From contig NZ_CP009922.3 of assembly GCF_000993785.3 (NCBI RefSeq), forward strand, positions 3,348,001-3,412,000: DNA of 64,000 nucleotides, given 5' to 3'. Source of the DNA: Streptomyces xiamenensis (lineage in GTDB: Bacteria > Actinomycetota > Actinomycetes > Streptomycetales > Streptomycetaceae). The notes beneath the pieces are model-generated. The model worked only from the letters and a program-made list of their open reading frames with translations. It made no database searches and was not told the origin of the DNA. This document shows positions 8,423-17,853 of this stretch, in pieces (within the stretch, counting starts at the first letter, position 1; each line of letters starts with the position of its first letter). The position numbers and the translations under genes were made by a program.

Positions 8423-9843
8423 CGTCCGGCGGCGGTGGTCTGTCGCTGCGCTCCCGGCTCGCCCTGCTGACGGCCGTCGCGGTGGCCGCGGCGGTCGCGG
8501 TCTGCGCGATCGCGGCCTGGTTCCTGGTCCGCGACCAGCTGATCAGGTCCCTCGACGACACCCTGCGGGACAACCGGGCCGACCCGGTGGTGATCTACCA
8601 CATGTGGGAGAACGGCCAGTGCTACCCGGAACCGGCCGACGTCCCGCAGAACGTGCCGATGCCGTTCGACGCCACGATCCAGGTGGTCAACTCCGACGGA
8701 TCGAGCTGCATCATCTCCGGGGCGGCGACCCTGGAGGTCGCGCCCTCCGACACCGCCGTCGCGGGCCGCAGGGCCGTCGAGTCCTTCCACAACGCCACCG
8801 GCTCGGACGGCGTCACCTACCGGGTGCTCACCCGTCCGCTGCAGACCACCACCAACGGCGCCGTCACCGTGGCCCGCCCGCTGGACGAGGTGACCGACCC
8901 GCTGCGCTCCCTCGTCGTCGTCCTCGCGCTGGTCGCCGCGGCCGGCGCGGTGACCGCCGCCGGGGCCGGGGTCGTCCTGGCCCGGGCCGGGCTGCGGCCC
9001 GTGGACCGGCTGACCGCCGCCGCCGAGCACGTGGCCAGGACCGAGGACCTCACCACCCGCATCCCGGTGGCCGGCGACGACGAGATCGCCCGGCTGTCCG
9101 CCGCCTTCAACTCCATGACCGCCGCGCTGGCCTCCTCGCGCGAGCTCCAGCAGCAGCTGATCGCCGACGCCGGGCACGAGCTGCGCACCCCGCTCACCTC
9201 GCTGCGCACCAACATCGAGCTGCTGGTGCGCAGCGAGCAGACGGGCCGCCCGCTGCCGCCCGATGACCGGCGGCGGCTGCTGGAGTCGGTGACCGATCAG
9301 CTGAGCGAACTGGCCGCGCTGATCGGGGACCTCCAGGAGCTGTCCCGCCCGGAGCGGCCCGCCGGCGGCGGGCGGCTGGAAGTGGTGGGGCTGCACGAGG
9401 TGACGCGCCGGGCGGTGGACCGGGTGCGGCTGCGCGGCCGGGCGCGCGGGCTCGCCATCGACGCCGAACTCGATCCGTGGTTCGTGCGCGCCGAACCGTC
9501 CGCGCTGGAGCGGGCGCTGGTCAATCTCCTGGACAACGCGGTGAAGTTCAGCGGCGACGGCGAGATGGTGGAGGTGACGCTGCGCGGCGGGCTGCTGCGT
9601 ATCCGCGACCACGGCCCCGGCATCCCGCCCGACGAACTCCCGCACGTCTTCGAGCGGTTCTGGCGCTCCCCGGGCGCGCGCGGGCTGCCGGGCTCCGGGC
9701 TCGGCCTGTCGATCGTGGCCCGCACCGTGCGCGAGAGCGGCGGCGCGATCGCCCTGCACCCGGCGCCCGGCGGCGGTACGGAGGCGGTGCTGCGGCTGCC
9801 CGGCGCCCCGACCCCGCCGCCCGCCTCGTCAGGTCCTGTCTGA
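8419..9843 (+). CDS. sensor histidine kinase (MprB-like)
   Basis: A 474-residue membrane kinase: TM1 at about 13-36, an extracytoplasmic domain of some 125 residues with three cysteines, TM2 at 165-187, HAMP to about 238, the HisKA box with His253 ([14 protein letters not shown]), and an HATPase domain with the N box LLDNAVKFS and G boxes DHGPGIP and GSGLGLSI. The GTG start overlaps the regulator stop codon. It presumably phosphorylates the preceding regulator in response to envelope signals. The C-terminus is short and proline-rich. Confidence 0.92.
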   Translation: MTSGGGGLSLRSRLALLTAVAVAAAVAVCAIAAWFLVRDQLIRSLDDTLRDNRADPVVIYHMWENGQCYPEPADVPQNVPMPFDATIQVVNSDGSSCIISGAATLEVAPSDTAVAGRRAVESFHNATGSDGVTYRVLTRPLQTTTNGAVTVARPLDEVTDPLRSLVVVLALVAAAGAVTAAGAGVVLARAGLRPVDRLTAAAEHVARTEDLTTRIPVAGDDEIARLSAAFNSMTAALASSRELQQQLIADAGHELRTPLTSLRTNIELLVRSEQTGRPLPPDDRRRLLESVTDQLSELAALIGDLQELSRPERPAGGGRLEVVGLHEVTRRAVDRVRLRGRARGLAIDAELDPWFVRAEPSALERALVNLLDNAVKFSGDGEMVEVTLRGGLLRIRDHGPGIPPDELPHVFERFWRSPGARGLPGSGLGLSIVARTVRESGGAIALHPAPGGGTEAVLRLPGAPTPPPASSGPV

Positions 9844-9872
9844 CAGGACCTGGGGACGCCGGCGGCCGGCCG

Positions 9873-10379
9873 TCAGGAACACGCCGTTCCGCAGCCGGGG
9901 GCGCCCTCGGGGGCGTTCTCCAGCAGCCGCACCGGGCCGGGGCCGCGCTGCCCGCACACGTCGGACGGGTTGGCCAGCGTGCAGCTCTCCAGTGACAGGC
10001 AGCCGCAGCCGATGCACTCGGTCAGATCGTCCCTGATCCGGGTCAGCTGCCAGATCCGCGCGTTGAGATCGGCCTTCCAGAACTCGGACAGCCGGGCCCA
10101 GTCCTCCTTGGTGGGGGTGCGGCCCTCGGGCAGTTCGTGCAGCGCGTCGCGGATGGCGTTCAGCGGCATCCCGACGTTCTGCGAGACCTTGATGAACGCC
10201 ACCCGGCGCAGCGTCTCGCGGTGGTAGCGGCGCTGGTTGCCCGCGGTGCGGCGGCTGCTGATGAGGCGCTGCTCCTCGTAGAAGCGCAGCGCCGAGGTGG
10301 CGACCCCGCTGCGTTCGGCCAGCTGTCCGATGGTGAGTTCCTTGGTGATGGTGGGAGGCACACCCGCCATCGTACGCAT
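9873..10379 (-). CDS. soxR: SoxR, redox-sensing MerR-family regulator
   Basis: A 168-residue MerR-type protein: helix-turn-helix at about 15-55 (IGQLAERSGVATSALRFYEE), a dimerisation helix, and the [2Fe-2S] cysteine motif CIGCGCLSLESC at residues 122-133, diagnostic for SoxR. The C-terminal tail has two more cysteines. In Streptomyces, SoxR responds to redox-active compounds such as secreted pigments rather than superoxide alone. The ATG at 10379 or an in-frame ATG at 10370 may start it. A SoxR-box palindrome lies two bases upstream, between it and the divergent phosphoesterase operon. Confidence 0.93.
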   Translation of the reverse strand: MRTMAGVPPTITKELTIGQLAERSGVATSALRFYEEQRLISSRRTAGNQRRYHRETLRRVAFIKVSQNVGMPLNAIRDALHELPEGRTPTKEDWARLSEFWKADLNARIWQLTRIRDDLTECIGCGCLSLESCTLANPSDVCGQRGPGPVRLLENAPEGAPGCGTACS

Positions 10380-10381
10380 AG

Positions 10382-10397
10382 CTCAATCTTGATTGAG
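10382..10397. promoter_or_regulatory. SoxR box
   Basis: CTCAATCTTGATTGAG has 7-base inverted arms and keeps the core CTCAA-N6-TTGAG of known SoxR operators. It directly abuts the soxR start codon and lies about 43 bases before the divergent phosphoesterase gene, so it may control either or both. Confidence 0.7.
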
Positions 10398-10439
10398 GTT
10401 CGCGTTTCGCCGGCCGCACCCGGTGGGAGGACACAGCTC

Positions 10440-11261
10440 ATGGGGAAACTGCTGGCCATCAGCGATCTGCACGTGGCCTACGACGAGAACCGCAAGATCA
10501 CCGAGGAGTTACGTCCCGAGTCGGACGACGACTGGCTGCTGGTGGCGGGCGACGTGGGGGAGACGTTCTCGGACATCGAGTGGGCGCTGACGCTGCTCGC
10601 CTCCCGTTTCGCCCAGGTGGTGTGGACGCCGGGCAACCACGAGTTGTGGACCCCCGCCGCCGACCCCGTGCAGCTGCGCGGCGAACGGCGCTACGAGCGG
10701 CTGGTGGAGCTGTGCCGCGGCCTGGGGGTGCTCACCCCCGAGGACCCGTACGCCGTGTGGCAGGGTGAGCGTGGACCGGTCGCCGTCGCGCCGCTGTTCC
10801 TGCTGTACGACTACACCTTCCGGCCGCCCGGTACCCGCACCACCGCCGAGGCGCTCGCCGTGGCGGAGGCGGCCGGGGTGATGTGCACCGACGAGTACCT
10901 GCTGCACCCGGACCCGTACCCCAGCCGGCAGGCGTGGTGCCGGGCCCGGCTGGAGAGCACCGAGGAGCGGCTCGCCGCCCTGCCCGAGGACCTGCCCACC
11001 GTGCTGATCAACCACCACCCGCTCATCCGGCAGCCCACCCGGGTGCTGCGCTACCCCGAGTTCGCGCTGTGGTGCGGGACCGAGGCGACCGACGACTGGC
11101 CGGTGCGGTTCCGGGCCGCCGCCGTCGTGTACGGGCATCTGCACATCCCGCGCCGCATCACCCGGGACGGGGTGCCGCACCACGAGGTGTCGCTGGGCTA
11201 CCCGCGCGAGTGGCGCCCGCGCGGCGGCACGCCGGGCCGCCCGGTGGTGATCCGCGCGTGA
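10440..11261 (+). CDS. calcineurin-like metallophosphoesterase
   Basis: A 273-residue enzyme with the metallophosphoesterase signature: ISDLHVAY (residues 7-14), VAGDVGE, TPGNHELW, NHHPLI and YGHLHIP. These ligands bind two metal ions for phosphoester hydrolysis; the substrate is unknown. GGGAGGA precedes the ATG. It ends in a GTGA overlap with the phosphopantetheinyl transferase gene, so the two are translationally coupled. That fixed pairing suggests a job related to carrier-protein or CoA metabolism, but this is inference. Confidence 0.9.
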   Translation: MGKLLAISDLHVAYDENRKITEELRPESDDDWLLVAGDVGETFSDIEWALTLLASRFAQVVWTPGNHELWTPAADPVQLRGERRYERLVELCRGLGVLTPEDPYAVWQGERGPVAVAPLFLLYDYTFRPPGTRTTAEALAVAEAAGVMCTDEYLLHPDPYPSRQAWCRARLESTEERLAALPEDLPTVLINHHPLIRQPTRVLRYPEFALWCGTEATDDWPVRFRAAAVVYGHLHIPRRITRDGVPHHEVSLGYPREWRPRGGTPGRPVVIRA

Positions 11262-11926
11262 TCGGGGAACTCCTGCCGCCGCCGGTCAGCGCGGTCGAGA
11301 TGTTCGGGGACCCGGAACCGCTGCCCGAGCTGTTCCCGGAGGAGGAGGCGGTGGTGGCGCGGGCAGTGGCCAAGCGCCGCACCGAGTTCGCCACCGTGCG
11401 CGGCTGCGCCCGTACCGCCCTGGAGCGGCTCGGCGGGCCCCGGGTGCCGCTGCTGCCCGGCGAGCGCGGGGCGCCCCGGTGGCCGGCGGGGTTCCTGGGC
11501 TCCATGACGCACTGCGCCGGCTACCGGGCCGCGGCGGTGGCCCGCACCGGCGGGACGCTGGCGTCCATCGGCCTGGACGCGGAGCCGCACGAACCGCTGC
11601 GCGACGACGGCGTGCTGGAGCTGGTGTCGCTGCCCGAGGAGCGCGAACACCTGGCCAAGCTGGCGGCAGGCCATCCGCGGGTGCGCTGGGAACGGCTGCT
11701 GTTCAGCGCCAAGGAGAGCGTGTACAAGGCGTGGTTCCCGCTGACCGGGCAGTGGCTGGGCTTCGAGCAGGCGCGGGTGACCTTCGACCCCGGGGCCGGC
11801 ACGTTCGAGGCCGAACTGCTGGTGCCGGGGCCGGTGGTGGACGGGGTGGGCGTGGGCCGGTTCGGCGGACGGTGGCTGGTACGGGACGGGGTGCTGCTGA
11901 CGGCGATCACCGTGCCGCGCCCCTGA
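11258..11926 (+). CDS. 4'-phosphopantetheinyl transferase (Sfp/EntD type)
   Basis: A 222-residue enzyme with the two family motifs: GLDAEP (Asp107, Glu109) for magnesium binding and FSAKESVYKAW (149-159, with Glu153 and Lys157). It transfers the phosphopantetheine arm from CoA to carrier proteins of polyketide, peptide or siderophore synthases. The GTG start overlaps the stop of the phosphoesterase. No synthase cluster is adjacent, so it probably serves carrier proteins elsewhere. The gene converges with the 5'-nucleotidase gene after 25 bases. Confidence 0.92.
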   Translation: MIGELLPPPVSAVEMFGDPEPLPELFPEEEAVVARAVAKRRTEFATVRGCARTALERLGGPRVPLLPGERGAPRWPAGFLGSMTHCAGYRAAAVARTGGTLASIGLDAEPHEPLRDDGVLELVSLPEEREHLAKLAAGHPRVRWERLLFSAKESVYKAWFPLTGQWLGFEQARVTFDPGAGTFEAELLVPGPVVDGVGVGRFGGRWLVRDGVLLTAITVPRP

Positions 11927-11951
11927 CCCGTACCGGCCACCGTGCCGGGTG

Positions 11952-13772
11952 TTACGGAAGGACCGTGATCCGGTCGGCCGCCGGCGCCGCCAGCGGGGCG
12001 TCGGCGGAGGAGTGTGCCAGCAGGTAGTCCGCCAGCACCCGCATGTCGTCGTTGCCGACGCGCGGGTCGGTGCCCTCGGCCAGGGTCGGGAACCCGTCGC
12101 CGCCGCCCGCCAGGAAGGAGTTGACCGCGACCCGGTAGACGCGCTCCGCCTCGATCGGCTCACCGTTCAGCAGCACGGTGTCCGCCACGATCCGGTCGGC
12201 CCCGGAGCGGCTCAGGTCCAGGGTGTAGGTGAGCCCCTCGGAGGGCTGGAGGATCTTGGGCGTGGCGGCGTTGGGGCCGCTGACCTGCTCGCGCAGCACC
12301 TGGAGCAGCTGTTCGCCGGTGATGCTCAGCAGATTGACGGTGTTGGAGAACGGCTGGACGGTGAAGCCCTCGCCGTAGGTCACCACGCCGTCGCCCTCGT
12401 CGCCCGAGGCGGCGTACACCAGGTCGGCGCGCACCCCGCCGGGGTTCATCAGGGCAAGGTCGGCGGTGCCCTCCAGCTCGATCGCGTGAGCCAGCTGGGC
12501 GTCGGCGATCAGGTCACCGAGCGGGAACTCGGGGGTGCCGGCGCCGCGGCCCCGGATGTCCTCGGAGATGTAGCCGATGGGGGCGTTGGCGACCGGGGCC
12601 GCCAGCTCGTTCCAGTAGTCGATCAGCCGGGTGAGGTCGCGGGCCGGCTTCTGGTCGCGGTCCACGACCCGGTTGGTGCCCTCGACCGAGGTGCGCACGA
12701 TGTCCTTGGTACGCGGGTCGTACCGCATGTTCAGCTCGGTGAACAGCCGGCCGTTGGAGGCGGCGGAGGTGACCAGGCGGTCGTTGCCGTCCGGGTCGGG
12801 GATGGTGCACACGTACGGCTGGTGGGTGTGGCCGGTGATCAGTGCGTCCACGTTGGAGTCGATGGCCCCGGCGATCTCCACGATCGGCCCCGAGATGCCG
12901 TCGGCGCCCGCGTCGCAGTCGGCGTTGTACGCCGGGTCGGCCGGGTAGCCGCCCTCGTGGATCAGCGCGACGATCGCGTTGACGCCCTGGGACTCCAGCT
13001 CGGCGGTGTAGCGGTTGATGGTCTCGGCCTCGTCGAGGAACTCCAGGCCCTCGATGCCGTCCTGGGTGACGATGTTCGCCGTGCCCTCCAGGGTGACGCC
13101 GATGAACCCGACCTTGACGCCCTTGATGTTCTGGACGCTGTACGGGGCGAGGATCGGTTCGCCGCTGTCCTCGCGGACGACGTTGGCGGCGAGGTAGGGG
13201 AAGTCGGAGCCCTCGAAGGTGCGGTCATCGGCGTAGCAGCCGTCGACCGGGTGGCAGCCGCCGTCCTGGAGGCGCTGGAGTTCCTCCCAGCCCTCGTCGA
13301 ACTCGTGGTTGCCGACGCCCGCGACGTCCATGCCCAGCTTGTTGAGCGCCTCGATGGTCGGCTCGTCGTGGAAGAGGCCGGACAGCAGCGGGGTGGCGCC
13401 GACGAGGTCACCGGCGGCGACGGTCACCGAGCGCTGATTGCCCTTGCGGGCGTCGCGCAGCCCGGTGGCCAGGTATTCGACACCACCGGCGGCCAACTGC
13501 TCGGTGGTGCCGTCCTCGTGCCGGTGGGTGACCTGGCCGTTGGAGCCCTCCGGGGGTTCCAGGGCGCCGTGCAGGTCGTTGATGGCGAGGATCTGGAGGT
13601 CGAGGGCGGGACCGGGGCGGCTGTTGCCGTTCCCGTTGCCCTGCCCGTTGCCGTTTCCGGTACCGGCCTGGGCGGCGGGTACCCCGACGGCGAGGGCGCC
13701 GGCGGCGGCAAGGGTGACCGCGCCCGCCGTCAGTCTGAACCGGCGCGAACGCCGGGTGGCCAAGGTGCGCAT
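11952..13772 (-). CDS. secreted 5'-nucleotidase / metallophosphatase
   Basis: A 606-residue protein with a signal peptide (RRSRRF, hydrophobic core, AQAG near residue 36), a Gly/Asn-rich linker, an N-terminal metallophosphatase domain (INDLHGALEP, GNHEFDEGW, TGHTHQPY) and a C-terminal 5'-nucleotidase domain (MNPGGVRADL, SNTVNLLSITGEQLL). It should release phosphate from extracellular nucleotides. A close homologue in S. coelicolor belongs to the PhoP regulon; I could not find a convincing PHO box here. A TSRS-like covalent anchor is absent, so it is probably free or wall-associated. Confidence 0.92.
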   Translation of the reverse strand: MRTLATRRSRRFRLTAGAVTLAAAGALAVGVPAAQAGTGNGNGQGNGNGNSRPGPALDLQILAINDLHGALEPPEGSNGQVTHRHEDGTTEQLAAGGVEYLATGLRDARKGNQRSVTVAAGDLVGATPLLSGLFHDEPTIEALNKLGMDVAGVGNHEFDEGWEELQRLQDGGCHPVDGCYADDRTFEGSDFPYLAANVVREDSGEPILAPYSVQNIKGVKVGFIGVTLEGTANIVTQDGIEGLEFLDEAETINRYTAELESQGVNAIVALIHEGGYPADPAYNADCDAGADGISGPIVEIAGAIDSNVDALITGHTHQPYVCTIPDPDGNDRLVTSAASNGRLFTELNMRYDPRTKDIVRTSVEGTNRVVDRDQKPARDLTRLIDYWNELAAPVANAPIGYISEDIRGRGAGTPEFPLGDLIADAQLAHAIELEGTADLALMNPGGVRADLVYAASGDEGDGVVTYGEGFTVQPFSNTVNLLSITGEQLLQVLREQVSGPNAATPKILQPSEGLTYTLDLSRSGADRIVADTVLLNGEPIEAERVYRVAVNSFLAGGGDGFPTLAEGTDPRVGNDDMRVLADYLLAHSSADAPLAAPAADRITVLP

Positions 13773-13912
13773 CAGCGGAGATTGCCTCTCGTGGAATCAG
13801 GGGACAAGCAAGGAAGAGGGGGCGACGGCCCGATCGGCATCCCGGTCGGCCGTAGCGGACAAAAAGGGACAGATGTCAGGGAGATGACATGACAGTGCGA
13901 CGGCAGCCTACG

Positions 13913-13926
13913 GCTACGCGCGTAGC
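13913..13926. promoter_or_regulatory. 14-bp perfect palindrome between 5'-nucleotidase and mshD
   Basis: GCTACGCGCGTAGC is fully self-complementary and lies in the 220-base divergent promoter region. A TAGAGT -10-like box (13980-13985) then precedes the mshD ATG by 7 bases. The palindrome could be an operator or a weak hairpin. Confidence 0.35.
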
Positions 13927-13992
13927 GTGTCAGGGGGCTGCGGGTAACAAGCGGATGAAGGGTCCGGGCGATATGGGCATAGAGTCTTCGTC

Positions 13993-14889
13993 ATGAGTGA
14001 CGTCATCGTGGTCGACGAGGTGACGGGCCCCCAGCTGCGTGAGGCCGAGCGGCTGATCGACGCGGCAGCCCGCACCGACGGGCAGAGCGCCGTATCGGAA
14101 CAGGGCAGACTGCTGCTGCGCGGCGGCCGGCGCACCGGCGTGAAACACCTGCTCATGCGGCACCACGGCCAACTCGTGGGCTACGCACAGCTGGACGGCA
14201 CCGACCCGGTCGAAGCCCCCTCCGGCGAACTGGCGGTGCACCCCGACCACCGCGGCCTGCGCTACGGCCGGCTGCTGGGCGAGGCGCTGCTCGCCGAGTC
14301 CGGCCACCGGCTGCGACTGTGGGCGCACGGCGGCCACCCGGCGGCCCGGCACCTGGCCCAGGTCCTGGGGCTGACCCTCTTCCGTGAGCTGCGGCAGCTG
14401 CGTCGCCCGCTGGGGGGACTGCGCGATGTCGACCCCGTACTGCCCGAAGGGGTGACGGTCCGCAGCTTCGTGCCCGGCCAGGACGACGCCGCCTGGCTGG
14501 AGCTGAACGCCGCCGCCTTCGCCCACCACCCCGAGCAGGGCGGCCTCACCCAGGTGGACCTGGACGCCCGGAAGAAGGAGCCCTGGTTCGACCCATCCGG
14601 GTTCTTTCTCGCGGTGCGCGGCGACCGCCTGCTCGGCTTCCACTGGACGAAGGTGCACAGCGCCGAGTCGCTGGGCGAGGTCTACGTCGTGGGGGTCTCG
14701 CCGGACGCCCAGAACCTGGGGCTCGGCAAGGCACTCACCCTGATCGGCCTGCGCTACCTGGCGGCCGACCGGGCCCTGCCCACCGCGATGCTGTACGTGG
14801 ACGCCGACAACGTGGCGGCGCTGCGGGTGTACGAGGGCCTGGGGTTCCAGACCCACGAGACGGACCTGATGTACCGCACGGAAACCTGA
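13993..14889 (+). CDS. mshD: mycothiol synthase MshD
   Basis: A 298-residue protein made of two tandem GNAT domains (about 1-135 and 145-298). The C-terminal one has the acetyl-CoA loop VVGVSPDAQNLGLGKALT and the ending YVDADNVAALRVYEGLGF typical of MshD. It acetylates Cys-GlcN-inositol, the last step of mycothiol synthesis. Length and motifs match the family. The transcript may be leaderless. Together with mshA about 4 kb downstream, the window holds the first and last steps of the pathway. Confidence 0.94.
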   Translation: MSDVIVVDEVTGPQLREAERLIDAAARTDGQSAVSEQGRLLLRGGRRTGVKHLLMRHHGQLVGYAQLDGTDPVEAPSGELAVHPDHRGLRYGRLLGEALLAESGHRLRLWAHGGHPAARHLAQVLGLTLFRELRQLRRPLGGLRDVDPVLPEGVTVRSFVPGQDDAAWLELNAAAFAHHPEQGGLTQVDLDARKKEPWFDPSGFFLAVRGDRLLGFHWTKVHSAESLGEVYVVGVSPDAQNLGLGKALTLIGLRYLAADRALPTAMLYVDADNVAALRVYEGLGFQTHETDLMYRTET

Positions 14890-14961
14890 TCCGCATCCCG
14901 GCCACCTCCCGGTCACGACGCTGACGTGCTCTGTTCGCACTCTTGGCGGGAGAATGGGGGC

Positions 14962-17361
14962 ATGAGTCCTGAGGTGCGGGGAGCGCGGAGCGCGCGGGTC
15001 GGCCCGGACGCGGCGAAGGCCGCGGCGGCGTCACGGAACAAGGGCGCGCCGGAGCCGGACCGGAGGAGCGAGCCGGGCGCGGCGGCGGAACCGGGTCCGG
15101 AACCCGGGCCCGTGGCGGAACCCGGCTCCGGAGGGCCGGAGGACGGCCCGCGGCCCGGCCCCGACCGGGACCGGACGGTGCCGCCCCCGTCCACCGCCGC
15201 CCACCCGGTGACCGTGGCCGTACCCGACCCGGCGCCCGAACCGGTCGCGCATGCCCCCGCGGCGGCCACCACCGTGCTCGATCCGGCCGGTGCCCCGCTG
15301 CCCGAACACCGCTTCCTGGACCGCGAACGCAGCTGGCTGGCCTTCAACGAACGCGTCCTCGAACTGGCCGAGGACCCCGCCACCCCGCTGCTGGAGCGCG
15401 CCAACTTCCTCAGCATCTTCGCCAGCAACCTCGACGAGTTCTTCATGGTGCGCGTCGCCGGCCTCAAGCGGCGCATCGCCACCGGCGTCGCGACCCGCTC
15501 CCTCACCGGCCAGCTGCCGCGCGAGGTGCTGGAGGACATCTGGACCCGCTCGCGCGAACTCATGGTCCGCCAGGCCGCCTGCTACCAGCGCTCCGTCGCC
15601 CCCGCGCTGGGCGCCGAGGGCATCCATCTGCTGCGCTGGCCGGACCTGACCGAGACCGAGCAGACCCGGCTGTTCACCCTCTTCCGGCAGCGGATCTTCC
15701 CCGTCCTCACCCCGCTCGCCGTCGACCCGGCCCACCCCTTCCCGTACATCTCCGGCCTGTCCCTGAACCTGGCCGTCGAGGTGCGCAACCCCGCCACCGG
15801 CCACAAGCACTTCGCCCGGGTCAAGGTCCCGCCGCTGCTGGATCGTTTCCTCGAAGCCTCGCCGCAGCGCTTCGTCCCCGTCGAGGACGTGATCGCCGCC
15901 CACCTGGAGGAGCTCTTCCCCGGCATGGAGGTGCTCGCCCACCATGTCTTCCGGGTCACCCGCAACGAGGACCTGGAGGTCGAGGAGGACGACACCGAGA
16001 ACCTCCTCCAGGCCCTGGAGAAGGAACTGCTGCGCCGCCGCTTCGGCCCGCCCGTCCGGCTGGAGGCCGAGGAGTCCATCGACCCCGGCGTGCTGCGGCT
16101 GCTGGTGCGCGAGCTGAAGATACGGGACGAGGAGGTCTACACCCTGCCCGGGCCGCTCGACCTCACCGGGCTCGGCGACATCGCCTCCCTGGAACGCCCC
16201 GAGCTGAAGTACCCGAAGTTCGTGGCCGGCACCCACCGCGAACTCGCCGAGGTCGAGTCGGCGTCCGCCCCCGACATCTTCGGCGTGCTGCGCGAACGCG
16301 ACGTGCTGCTGCACCACCCGTACGACTCCTTCTCCACCTCCGTCCAGACCTTCCTGGAACAGGCCGCCGCCGACCCGGACGTCCTGGCCATCAAGCAGAC
16401 CCTGTACCGCACCTCGGGCGACTCCCCGATCGTGGACGCCCTCATCGACGCCGCCGAGTCCGGCAAGCAGGTGCTGGTGCTGGTGGAGATCAAGGCCCGC
16501 TTCGACGAGCACGCCAACATCAAGTGGGCCCGCAAGCTGGAGGAGGCCGGCTGCCACGTCGTGTACGGGCTGGTGGGGCTCAAGACGCACTGCAAGCTGT
16601 CCCTGGTGGTCCGCCAGGAGGGCGAGACGCTGCGCCGCTACGCCCACGTCGGCACCGGCAACTACCACCCCAAGACGGCCCGGCTCTACGAGGACCTGGG
16701 ACTGCTCACCGCCGACGCCGAGGTGGGCGCGGACCTGTCCGACCTGTTCAACCGGCTCTCCGGCTACTCGCGCCGCGAGACCTACCGCCGGCTGCTGGTC
16801 GCTCCGCGCTCGCTGCGCGACGGGCTGCTGGCCCGGATCGGCCGGGAGATAGCGCACCACCGGGCGGGCCGTCCGGCGTCGATCCGCATCAAGACCAACG
16901 CCATCGTCGACGAGGCGGTGATCGACGCCCTCTACCGCGCCTCGCAGGAGGGCGTCCCGGTCGACATATGGGTGCGCGGCATCTGCGCCCTGCGCCCCGG
17001 GGTGCCCGGCATGTCCGAGACCATCCGGGTGCGCAGCGTGCTGGGGCGCTTCCTGGAGCACTCGCGGGTGTACGCGTTCGCGGCGGGCGGCGACAGCGAG
17101 GTGTGGCTGGGCAGCGCCGACCTGATGCACCGCAACCTGGACCGCCGCATCGAGGTGCTGGTACGGGTCACCGACCCGGCGCACCGCTCCACCCTGACCC
17201 GGCTGCTGGCGGCCGGCACCGCCGACACCACCGCGTCCTGGCACCTGGGCCCGGACGGGGCGTGGACCCGGCACTGGACCGGCACGGACGGCCGGCCGCT
17301 GCGCAATGTGCAGGAGATGCAGATCGAGGCACGAAGGAGACGCCGTGGAACGAACGGCTGA
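14962..17361 (+). CDS. ppk: polyphosphate kinase 1
   Basis: A 799-residue enzyme. The first ~110 residues are a low-complexity Pro/Glu/Ala extension typical of streptomycete Ppk; the catalytic core follows from [21 protein letters not shown]. The phosphorylated histidine lies in [19 protein letters not shown] (His562), and a second conserved His in [10 protein letters not shown]. It makes polyphosphate from ATP reversibly and helps phosphate storage. The ATG follows a purine-rich GGGAGAATGGGGG stretch. The Nudix gene starts 17 bases before its stop codon. The short upstream gap has GTTCGCAC- and GGTCACG-like pieces but no clean PHO box. Confidence 0.95.
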   Translation: MSPEVRGARSARVGPDAAKAAAASRNKGAPEPDRRSEPGAAAEPGPEPGPVAEPGSGGPEDGPRPGPDRDRTVPPPSTAAHPVTVAVPDPAPEPVAHAPAAATTVLDPAGAPLPEHRFLDRERSWLAFNERVLELAEDPATPLLERANFLSIFASNLDEFFMVRVAGLKRRIATGVATRSLTGQLPREVLEDIWTRSRELMVRQAACYQRSVAPALGAEGIHLLRWPDLTETEQTRLFTLFRQRIFPVLTPLAVDPAHPFPYISGLSLNLAVEVRNPATGHKHFARVKVPPLLDRFLEASPQRFVPVEDVIAAHLEELFPGMEVLAHHVFRVTRNEDLEVEEDDTENLLQALEKELLRRRFGPPVRLEAEESIDPGVLRLLVRELKIRDEEVYTLPGPLDLTGLGDIASLERPELKYPKFVAGTHRELAEVESASAPDIFGVLRERDVLLHHPYDSFSTSVQTFLEQAAADPDVLAIKQTLYRTSGDSPIVDALIDAAESGKQVLVLVEIKARFDEHANIKWARKLEEAGCHVVYGLVGLKTHCKLSLVVRQEGETLRRYAHVGTGNYHPKTARLYEDLGLLTADAEVGADLSDLFNRLSGYSRRETYRRLLVAPRSLRDGLLARIGREIAHHRAGRPASIRIKTNAIVDEAVIDALYRASQEGVPVDIWVRGICALRPGVPGMSETIRVRSVLGRFLEHSRVYAFAAGGDSEVWLGSADLMHRNLDRRIEVLVRVTDPAHRSTLTRLLAAGTADTTASWHLGPDGAWTRHWTGTDGRPLRNVQEMQIEARRRRRGTNG

Positions 17362-17764
17362 GGAGGAGACGGTCCGGGCGGCCGGCTGCGTGCTGTGGAG
17401 GTACGCGGCGGGCCCGTCGGGCGAGGTGGAGGTGGCGCTGGTGCACCGCCCCCGCTACGACGACTGGTCGCACCCCAAGGGCAAGCTGCACCCGGGGGAG
17501 GAGCCGGAGGACGCGGCGCTGCGCGAGGTGCTGGAGGAGACCGGCATGATCTGCGTGCTCGGCGCCCCGCTGCCCACCGCCCGCTATGTGGTGCGCGGGC
17601 GGCCCAAGGAGGTCCACTACTGGGCCGGTGAGGCGGTCGGCGGCCGGTTCTCGCCCAATGACGAGGTGGACCGGCTGCTGTGGCTGCCGCCGGAGCAGGC
17701 CCTCACCCAGCTGACGCACGCGCAGGACCGGCCGCTGCTGGCGGCGGCGCTGGAGGCGCTGTAG
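17345..17764 (+). CDS. Nudix hydrolase (MutT-like)
   Basis: A 139-residue single-domain Nudix protein. The Nudix box spans residues 46-68 ([23 protein letters not shown]) with all conserved Gly, Glu and Arg positions. The GTG start follows GAAGGAGACGCC and lies inside the end of ppk. Such enzymes beside ppk may clean up oxidised nucleotides or diphosphoinositol or polyphosphate-like substrates; the exact substrate is unknown. It converges with the methyltransferase gene. Confidence 0.9.
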   Translation: MERTAEEETVRAAGCVLWRYAAGPSGEVEVALVHRPRYDDWSHPKGKLHPGEEPEDAALREVLEETGMICVLGAPLPTARYVVRGRPKEVHYWAGEAVGGRFSPNDEVDRLLWLPPEQALTQLTHAQDRPLLAAALEAL

Positions 17765-17853
17765 CGGGGCCGTCCCGGACGGCCACCGCCGGGGCACGGG
17801 CCCGGACCCGCGCCCGCCGGTTCGGACCTGACCCCGGACCGGGACCACCCGGC

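Noticed and set aside
11949..13892. A 647-codon frame antisense to the 5'-nucleotidase.
   Set aside because: Mirror-frame composition and no motif; the nucleotidase has a signal peptide and complete motifs.
14890..14961. PHO box before ppk.
   Set aside because: Only weak GTTCGCAC and GGTCACG fragments; no run of 11-base GTTCACC-type units like that at 33024-33056.
15031..17274. A 747-codon frame antisense to ppk.
   Set aside because: Its composition (Gly/Val/Gln/His repeats) is that of a mirror frame, and ppk motifs are intact on the other strand.
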